NCBI GenBank assembly: GCA_035628505.1
Contig: DASPJR010000116.1
Location: 1-64,000, forward strand
DNA: 64,000 nt
Source: DASPJR01 sp035628505
Lineage (GTDB): Bacteria > Planctomycetota > SZUA-567 > H5-PLA8
Reading direction: 5' to 3'
The notes beneath the pieces were generated by a model, which was not told the DNA's origin, did not search any database, and saw nothing but the letters and a program-made list of their open reading frames with translations. Shown here piece by piece: positions 58,185 to 64,000 of the stretch; within the stretch, counting starts at the first letter, position 1; every line of letters begins with the position of its first letter. The position numbers were made by a program, and so were the translations under genes.

Positions 58185-59213
58185 ATGCAGTCAGTGGCGG
58201 AAGCTTACGACGAAATCGATCGCGCCGGCAGCGAGCTCGTCATAATGCACGACGTTCTGAGCTGGCGTGAGTTTCACGAAGTTGCCCTCCGCAAGGCTGG
58301 CTACGGGCAGGTTATTTCCTACCCGGCTCAACCGGAGTCCCTCAACGAACATCTCAACCACGGCAATAACCGGCGCGCGGATCTGATCGTCTTCGGCGTC
58401 AACCCCGCCAACGAACTCTCCTGGGAAAATCTCCGTCAGCTGCGCGGCATGTACGCCGGTCCGGTTCTGGCGACCACCGAATCGCACGACGCCACGGCGC
58501 GCAAGCGCATGCAGGACCTGGGCGTAAACGATTACCTTGCGGTCGGCGAGTTCGGCGAAGAAGGCCTGGAACTGAAAGTCGAAACGGCTCTGACCGCTCA
58601 TCGCATCAACACGCTGATTCTCGAAAACGATCTGCGAACGCAGCGGCTGTTCGTGAACATCCTGACGGTGATGGTGAAGATTCTGGAATCGAAGGATCCG
58701 TACACGCGCTTTCACAGCCACTCCGTAGCCAAGTGGTCGCGCATGATTGGCCGCCGGAAGGGACTGTGCGAGGAAGATCTTGATCGCCTCGGTCTGGCCG
58801 CGGTGTTCCATGATTTCGGCAAGATCGGCATTCCCGAAGAGATTCTCTGCAAGTCGACGCGCCTGACGGAAGAAGAATTCCAGATCATGAAAAAGCATCC
58901 GACAATCGCGCGAGACCTCCTCTCGTCGCTTGAGCTGCTTTCGGATCTGCTGCCGGCGATTACGCATCATCATGAGAGATGGGATGGCAAGGGCTATCCG
59001 GACGGACTGCGCGGCGAGGAAACGCCGCTGTGGGCGCGCATCATCGCGCTGGCGGATGCCTATGACACGATGACCAGCCGCCGGACGTACAAGGAGCCGT
59101 ACACGCCTGAGCGCGTTCGCGTGGAACTGGAAAAGGGCCGCGGAACACAATTCGATCCGGAACTGGTCGACCACTTTAAAGCCATCCTCGACGAATACGT
59201 GAAAACCGTTTAA
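58185..59213 (+). CDS. HD-GYP c-di-GMP phosphodiesterase with degenerate receiver domain
   Basis: 342 residues from ATG 58185; a TTG at 58152 is alternative and neither has a clean Shine-Dalgarno. Residues about 10-130 have a response-regulator-like alternation (LVIMHDVLSWREF ... DLIVFGVNP ... GPVLATTESHD ... NDYLAVGEFG) but no Asp at the phosphorylation site (IVFG). The HD-GYP domain carries HSHSVAKWS, FHDFGKIGIP (HD pair near residue 208), HHHERWDGKGYPDGLRGEETP (GYP) and IALADAYDTM. It degrades c-di-GMP by family. Paired in function with the GGDEF protein at 37.7 kb. Confidence 0.9.
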   Translation: MQSVAEAYDEIDRAGSELVIMHDVLSWREFHEVALRKAGYGQVISYPAQPESLNEHLNHGNNRRADLIVFGVNPANELSWENLRQLRGMYAGPVLATTESHDATARKRMQDLGVNDYLAVGEFGEEGLELKVETALTAHRINTLILENDLRTQRLFVNILTVMVKILESKDPYTRFHSHSVAKWSRMIGRRKGLCEEDLDRLGLAAVFHDFGKIGIPEEILCKSTRLTEEEFQIMKKHPTIARDLLSSLELLSDLLPAITHHHERWDGKGYPDGLRGEETPLWARIIALADAYDTMTSRRTYKEPYTPERVRVELEKGRGTQFDPELVDHFKAILDEYVKTV

Positions 59214-59297
59214 ACTGCGCCCGTAACAACAACGTTGTCCGGAAGCGCTGCAGTCTGGCGGCCGGCGCAGGCGAAGCATTCTGTAAAGGGTGAGCCT

Positions 59298-61610
59298 ATG
59301 GCCGCAGAAAGCGGCTTTGGAGAATTCGTCATCGAGTCCGTGCTGGGCGAAGGCGGCATGGGCAAGGTGTACCGTGCCCGGCAGGTCAGCCTGGACCGCT
59401 GGGTCGCGCTTAAAGTTCTTCCGCGCGCCAAGGAAAATCCCAATTTCGCTGAGCGTTTTTATCGTGAAGCACGCTCCGCGGCACGCCTGGTTCATCCCAA
59501 CATCATCCAGATTTATACCGTCGGCGAATACCAGAGCATCCCGTACTTCGCCATGGAATACATCGAAGGCGAGGATCTGGAAAACATTCTTCGCCCCTCG
59601 AGCGAATCGGTGCTCACCGTTGACGAAATCGTCGAAATCATCCGCGCGGTGGCCAAGGCGCTGGCCGTGGCGATGGAACACGGCATCGTGCATCGCGACA
59701 TCAAGCCAGCCAACATCATGATCACGCGCACCGGCCTAGTGAAAGTCATGGACTTCGGCCTGGCCAAAGGCGTCACCAACGACGCCGTCACGCAGGCTGG
59801 GCTGGTGGTCGGAACACCGGCGTACATGTCGCCTGAACAGGGCGCCAGCAAACCCGTCGATACGCGCTCGGACATCTATTCGCTGGGATGCGTGATGTAC
59901 AACTGCATCGGCGGCAAGGCTCCGTTCTCCGCTGAGAATGTTGCTTCGCTGCTCTACAAGCACATGTACGAGCCGCCTGAGCCGCTTAAAGAACTTCGTC
60001 CTGATCTCAATCCCGAGCTTGAGAGCATCTGCATGAAGATGCTGGGCAAGAAGGCTGAGGACCGGTATCAGACTCCGCAGGAATTGCTGCTGGCGCTCAC
60101 CAAGGTGCCCGCGAACTCAGCCGCAGCCGAGCTCTCGCTGGCGCAGCGCGCAAGTAAAGCATTCTCCGCGCGAAAGGCAGTGGCCAAGTCCATTCCCATT
60201 TCAGGATCGCTGCCCAAACCCGCATCCGGTGAACACCCGGGCGCTCAGCGGCCGAATTCCGGCCTGCGCCCCATGCCGCCAACCGTGGGCGGGATGATGG
60301 GCGGAACTATAGCCACTGCCGGTCCAGGAAGCGGAATTCGTCTCGCGCCGCCGCCACCTCCTTCGGCCGAACCGGGAAGCAGCAGCAAAATAACGATGCC
60401 CCGGCCGCTTGCGTCCGATCCGCCCAGTCGCGGCCTGACGCCCCGGCCGCCACCGCCGCCGGCGGCGCCGCAGGAATTTGGCAGCTCAAGCAAGTTCGTG
60501 ATGCCCCGGCCGCCGCAGCCGCCGCGTCCGGCGTCGGGAGAATTCAGCAGCTCCGGCAAAATTGTTATGCCGCGCGCGCCAGATCCACTGGCTCGGCCCG
60601 TTTCGAAAATTGGCGACACGTTCGTGAAGCTTGCGGACGGCCGTTGGTCGTACAGCGTGGAGCTGGGCCGTTGCAACCAGGCTTACGGGCTCGCCGCCGA
60701 ACTGACGCTCAAGCCCGGCGAAAAGCCGCAGGGCCTCGGCGACTGTCTGCTGTGCGGGAACTGGAACAAGCGTGTGGGATGTGCAGTCGCCGCGGCTCGG
60801 GAGCTCGAGAACGGAAAGCGCTATACGGGCCTGAAGCTGCTGGTCGAACAGTCTATTCTTTATGCCGGCGCGGGACGCTTTGATAAGGCTATCGCGCTGC
60901 TTGAAGATTTCGTGAAATCAAATCCGGACACGCCCGAAGCCTACCGTGAACTGGCCCGGCTGTATGAACGCCCGGAGTACCCCGGCAAAGACCGGCGCCG
61001 CGCGATTGTTCTCTACCGGCGCTTTGTGGAGCTCGCGCGCACAGCGGGGAACTATGCGAACGTGGACATCTCGCGCGCCGAAGAACGCATCACGGCGCTC
61101 ATGAATGCGCCTGCGGAATCGAAGAGCTCGGTATTAGCTCCCGGCGCTGGGGTGGCTTCGCAATGTTTCTACCGCGGCTGCGTCACGTGCTTCAGTTACA
61201 CTATTTTAACCGGCGACCGCATGGTTGTGACGCGGGCAGGGGAGGTGGACCCCGAGACGGGGATCCATTCCAGTGAAATGGCGGGCGCGATGGGGCGGGC
61301 GACCACAATTTTCCGGCGCTTGAAGTCGGAGCACGCCAAGAAAGAAGAGCAGGCCAGAGTAAAAAAGGAGCTCCAGCGACTGTCGGATATTCCGCTCGAG
61401 GATCTGCCCAAGGATGGTACGTGTGTCGCGCACATCCTCCTGAACCAGGTGACCGACGTATCGATGAGTATTGATACGGCGGTGAATGTCCGCTGCCTCT
61501 CGCTGAAAGCGGCGCAGCAAACTCATCAGCTGCTCTTCACTGAAGGCGCCGCATTCAAAGCCGAGCAGTGCCATGAGCTGCTCAAGCGCAAGCTCAAGGC
61601 GGCGTCCTGA
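59298..61610 (+). CDS. Ser/Thr protein kinase with Pro-rich linker, TPR and novel Cys-containing tail
   Basis: 770 residues from ATG 59298; an earlier in-frame start lies in unrelated sequence. The kinase domain has GEGGMGKVYRA, the VALKVL Lys, HRDIKPANIM and DFGLAKG (about 8-270). Residues about 360-425 contain three imperfect copies of SSSKI.MPRP in a Pro/Ala-rich linker. Next is a Cys-bearing segment DCLLCGNWNKRVGC (about 480-495), a TPR-like region (about 510-605) and a C-terminal domain with SQCFYRGCVTCFSYTILTG and coiled-coil KKEEQARVKKEL. No membrane segment is evident. Substrates unknown. Confidence 0.9.
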   Translation: MAAESGFGEFVIESVLGEGGMGKVYRARQVSLDRWVALKVLPRAKENPNFAERFYREARSAARLVHPNIIQIYTVGEYQSIPYFAMEYIEGEDLENILRPSSESVLTVDEIVEIIRAVAKALAVAMEHGIVHRDIKPANIMITRTGLVKVMDFGLAKGVTNDAVTQAGLVVGTPAYMSPEQGASKPVDTRSDIYSLGCVMYNCIGGKAPFSAENVASLLYKHMYEPPEPLKELRPDLNPELESICMKMLGKKAEDRYQTPQELLLALTKVPANSAAAELSLAQRASKAFSARKAVAKSIPISGSLPKPASGEHPGAQRPNSGLRPMPPTVGGMMGGTIATAGPGSGIRLAPPPPPSAEPGSSSKITMPRPLASDPPSRGLTPRPPPPPAAPQEFGSSSKFVMPRPPQPPRPASGEFSSSGKIVMPRAPDPLARPVSKIGDTFVKLADGRWSYSVELGRCNQAYGLAAELTLKPGEKPQGLGDCLLCGNWNKRVGCAVAAARELENGKRYTGLKLLVEQSILYAGAGRFDKAIALLEDFVKSNPDTPEAYRELARLYERPEYPGKDRRRAIVLYRRFVELARTAGNYANVDISRAEERITALMNAPAESKSSVLAPGAGVASQCFYRGCVTCFSYTILTGDRMVVTRAGEVDPETGIHSSEMAGAMGRATTIFRRLKSEHAKKEEQARVKKELQRLSDIPLEDLPKDGTCVAHILLNQVTDVSMSIDTAVNVRCLSLKAAQQTHQLLFTEGAAFKAEQCHELLKRKLKAAS

Positions 61611-61614
61611 CGCT

Positions 61615-63042
61615 TTACTCGCGACGCTTCTTCTTTTTGCCCAGCGCGCCTTCGTCACGCAGCCGGACTTTCCAGGATTCGATTTCCTTCCGCACCAGCT
61701 TGGGATTGGCCGACCCCAGCGATGCGTAAGACTTCACCGCAGAACGAGCACCGAGAAACGCACGCACGTCTTCAGTGAGGAACGCGTGCGCCGACTTGAA
61801 TTCATCCGCGCGCAGATCGCTGAGTGCGCAGCCGCGCTCTTCGGCCATGCGCACGAGATTGCCGACAACGTGATGAGCCTGCCGGAACGGGATGTTCTTG
61901 CGCACGAGATACTCGGCTAGCGCAGTCGCATCCATGTAGCCTTCTTCGCACGACTTCAGCAGCCGCTCGGGAATGAAATGAACGTTCCGCATCAGTACCG
62001 CAAGAATATCGAGGCAGTTCTTGAACTGCTTGACAGTGTTGAACAGCAGTTCCTTGTCTTCCTGCATGTCGCGGTTGTACGTCATCGGCAGGCCCTTGGT
62101 CAGCACAACCAGGTGCGACAACAGCGCGAACGAACGGCCGGTTTTTCCGCGAACCAGTTCGAACAGATCCGGGTTCTTCTTCTGCGGCATGATTGAGCTG
62201 CCGGTGCAGAAGCCGTCATCAATAGTAATGAATCCGAACTCGGTGCTGGCCATCAGCACAAAATCTTCCGAGAGCCGCGAGAGATGCAGTGCGCACGCCG
62301 TCTGGCAAAAGGCGAACTCAAGCAGGAAATCCCGGTCGGCCGTTGTGTCCATTGAATTGCGCGTCACGCCATCGAATTTCAGCAGGTCGGCAACGATCTG
62401 CCGGTCGATGGGCAGCGAGGAGCCGGCCAGTGCGCAGGCGCCGAGGGGCAGAATGTTGGTCCGCTTGCGGCAGTCACCGAAGCGTTCGAAATCGCGCTGC
62501 AGCATTTCGACAAAGGCGAGAAGGTAGTGGCCAACAGTGACCGGCTGCGCGCGCTGCAGATGCGTGTAACCGGGCATGACGTCTTCGACATGCGCATCGG
62601 CGAGCTCAACCAGCGAGGCCTGCAGCTGGGCGATCTTGGCGCGGATGTCATCGATTTCGTCGCGCAACCAGAGGCGTTCGTCGAGTGCAATCTGGTCGTT
62701 GCGCGAGCGCGCCGTGTGCAGCTTGCCCGCGGCCTCGCCGATTTTTTCTTCCAGCGCCTTCTCCACGTTCATGTGGATGTCTTCAAATTCTGCGCGGAAG
62801 TTGAACGTGCCGGACTCAATCTCTTCAAGGATCTCGCTGAGACCCTTGAGGATCAGCTGCTTTTCGCCCTGGCTGATCAACCCGACCTGAGCAAGCATCG
62901 TCGCGTGCGCCATCGAACCCGCGATGTCGTGCTTGTACAGCACACGGTCGAACGAGATCGACTCGGTGAATGCTTCGGTCTGCGCGTCGGTGGCCTTGTT
63001 GAACCGGCCGCCCCAGGGTTTTTTTGCCGGGCCGCTGGACAT
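61615..63042 (-). CDS. argH: Argininosuccinate lyase
   Basis: 475 residues from ATG 63042 with GGAG six bases upstream; an ATG at 63078 is weaker. It cleaves argininosuccinate to arginine and fumarate. TARSRNDQIALDERLWLR, GYTHLQRAQP and the fumarase-superfamily signature GSSIMPQKKNPD are intact, as is the catalytic Ser in that loop. Length is normal. The C-terminus ends KKKKRRE. Convergent with the Ser/Thr kinase gene (4 bp gap). Confidence 0.96.
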   Translation of the reverse strand: MSSGPAKKPWGGRFNKATDAQTEAFTESISFDRVLYKHDIAGSMAHATMLAQVGLISQGEKQLILKGLSEILEEIESGTFNFRAEFEDIHMNVEKALEEKIGEAAGKLHTARSRNDQIALDERLWLRDEIDDIRAKIAQLQASLVELADAHVEDVMPGYTHLQRAQPVTVGHYLLAFVEMLQRDFERFGDCRKRTNILPLGACALAGSSLPIDRQIVADLLKFDGVTRNSMDTTADRDFLLEFAFCQTACALHLSRLSEDFVLMASTEFGFITIDDGFCTGSSIMPQKKNPDLFELVRGKTGRSFALLSHLVVLTKGLPMTYNRDMQEDKELLFNTVKQFKNCLDILAVLMRNVHFIPERLLKSCEEGYMDATALAEYLVRKNIPFRQAHHVVGNLVRMAEERGCALSDLRADEFKSAHAFLTEDVRAFLGARSAVKSYASLGSANPKLVRKEIESWKVRLRDEGALGKKKKRRE

Positions 63043-63158
63043 GGTCTTCTCCAAACAGAAATAAAACGCAAAATGCAATCACACCGAGCCCGCTGGCCCG
63101 AGGATTACATTTTACGTTTGAAGCTTTGATTGTGAATCGCCGCGCGGGGCGAAACGGG

Positions 63159-63239
63159 TTACTTCTTCTTCCGCATCAACTTGCGATTGCGGCGCTTCTT
63201 GCTGCCAATCTTGCGGCGGCGGCGTGGTTTGAATGCCAT
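63159..63239 (-). CDS. 26-residue strongly basic protein (bS22/AURKAIP1-like)
   Basis: MAFKPRRRRKIGSKKRRNRK then LMRKKK: 15 of 26 residues are Lys or Arg. GAGGAG lies ten bases before the ATG, and the stop is TAA. The GSKKRRNRKLMRKKK core resembles small ribosome-associated basic proteins annotated AURKAIP1/COX24 domain or bS22 in other bacteria. Too short for standard gene calling. It lies in the 350-bp gap upstream of argH; the rest of that gap (63043-63158 and 63240-63398) shows no other feature. Confidence 0.65.
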   Translation of the reverse strand: MAFKPRRRRKIGSKKRRNRKLMRKKK

Positions 63240-63398
63240 CTAAAAATATCTCCTCTCTCAGCCCTGTCGAAGCTGCGATTCCGATCGCGATCGACTCGTG
63301 TTTGGCCGAATTATGCAGCGAACGTCTTTTGTTGCAAGGGGTTTTGGTATTCAGCCGCGTGCGAAAGCGAGCTGAGCATTAGCGCCCCCGCTCTCCGT

Positions 63399-64000
63399 TT
63401 ACTCGTCCAGCGCGTCCGCGGCGAGCCCGCGCGGCAGCGGAGCAGGGCGGGTGAACGGCGAGGTGATCTCAATGCGGCGACCTTCTTTTGCCGAGGTGAA
63501 AAAGCTGTGCATCACCTCCAGGACATGGTACGCGTTTTCGCCGCTCGCGCGGTGCGGCCGGCCCGAGCGGATCGCATAGGCCAGGTCGGCAACGCCGATG
63601 CCCCACTTGTTTCCATCGTTATGGCCGTGAGTCAGGCCCACGTCTTTCCAGTCGCCATCATTGGCCATGCGGATCGAGACGGGGCCCTTAAGCGTGTTAG
63701 GATCGGGAACCGAGAGCGTGCCGTCTGTGCCATAGATTTCGATGCGCGGCAGATGCGCGTGCCAGATCGCGAAGCTCGTCATGATTGTCGCCACGGCGCC
63801 GCCGCTGAATTCAAGCACGCCGGTTACATGATCAGGCGTTTCGACAATGATCTTCTTTCCTTTTTTCGGCTCGCTGGTGATCGTTCGTTCCGGCTTCACG
63901 ATCGTCGCCGACCCACAGACGTTCTTCACCGGCCCCAGAAGCTGCGCGAGCGCGGTGATGTAATACGGGCCCATGTCCAGCATCGGGCCGCCTCCGTGTT
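63399..64000 (-). CDS. Gfo/Idh/MocA family oxidoreductase, C-terminal part (5' end outside window)
   Basis: The frame continues past the window edge (HGGGPMLDMGPYY leads into the visible sequence), so only the C-terminal half is seen. GGPMLDMGPYYITALAQLLGP matches the conserved GGGxxxDxGxH(Y)xxD segment, with the family's Asp in position. The visible part is the alpha/beta GFO_IDH_MocA_C domain (VTGVLEFSGGAVATIMTSF, IEIYGTDGTLSVPDPN). It differs in length and wording from the family member at 17350-18456, so it is not a tandem copy. Confidence 0.85.
   Translation of the reverse strand, partial: HGGGPMLDMGPYYITALAQLLGPVKNVCGSATIVKPERTITSEPKKGKKIIVETPDHVTGVLEFSGGAVATIMTSFAIWHAHLPRIEIYGTDGTLSVPDPNTLKGPVSIRMANDGDWKDVGLTHGHNDGNKWGIGVADLAYAIRSGRPHRASGENAYHVLEVMHSFFTSAKEGRRIEITSPFTRPAPLPRGLAADALDE

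Noticed and set aside
58191..59693. Minus-strand open frame of 500 codons
   Set aside because: Lies antisense to the HD-GYP gene and the start of the kinase gene, both with intact catalytic motifs.

Overview
The window is chromosomal DNA of a GC-rich Gram-negative-type bacterium. It is densely packed with housekeeping genes and long secreted proteins, and I see no phage, IS element, CRISPR array, rRNA or tRNA. The family mix suggests a Planctomycetota/PVC-like lineage. The evidence is several Ser/Thr protein kinases, a 2.3-kDa-residue-scale VWA protein ending in a DUF4159-like domain, PA14 and EF-hand-like secreted proteins, a CXXCH/PKD/TSP3-type surface protein, a short membrane protein with a F-R-x-N-T-L-L N-terminus, a DksA-type protein with a histone-H1-like tail, and an RNase HII-like protein beginning GIDEAGYGP. 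This placement is inference; no marker gene was compared.

Layout. 0-5 kb: the end of a divergent kinase, two small proteins, ribD, ftsY and a PHP phosphoesterase. 5-10 kb: a nitrogen-assimilation block of two ammonium transporters, a P-II protein and a small membrane protein. Each of the three transcription units is preceded by a good -24/-12 (sigma-54) promoter, and each ends in a hairpin terminator. 10-28 kb: OsmC, a PA14 protein, secreted proteins of unknown role, a Gfo/Idh/MocA oxidoreductase, an alkaline-phosphatase-superfamily protein, an orphan histidine kinase, nadD, a cytochrome-like PKD protein, a DASS transporter and two more secreted proteins. 28-41 kb: priA, the giant VWA/DUF4159 protein, a diguanylate cyclase fused to a glycogen-binding domain, a LecA-like secreted protein and an SDR. 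41-49.4 kb: a minus-strand run of glycosyltransferase, thioesterase, drug/metabolite-type membrane protein, CoA ligase and ABC ATPase/permease. 49.5-54.4 kb: a heavy-metal-domain gene interrupted by an in-frame TGA, a secreted archaemetzincin, an RNase HII-like protein, an RHH/zinc-ribbon protein, aroK and a DUF1802 protein. 54.5-58 kb: a DksA-type protein and cobalamin nucleotide-loop genes cobS-cobC-cobU. 58-64 kb: an HD-GYP protein, a Ser/Thr kinase, argH, a 26-residue basic protein and the end of a second Gfo/Idh/MocA protein.

The strongest hidden signals are these. (1) The gene at 49540-49848 encodes a secreted heavy-metal-associated domain whose first metal-binding Cys is encoded by TGA. 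A hairpin with a GGTC apical loop sits 23 nt downstream, which is what a bacterial selenocysteine insertion element looks like. (2) The histidine phosphatase between cobS and cobU has no ATG/GTG/TTG upstream of its catalytic RHG motif but has a strong Shine-Dalgarno placed for an ATT start. (3) A GGDEF enzyme carries a C-terminal glycogen-binding (CBM48/AMPK-beta-like) domain. (4) The sigma-54 promoter triplet makes the nitrogen block a predicted regulon.
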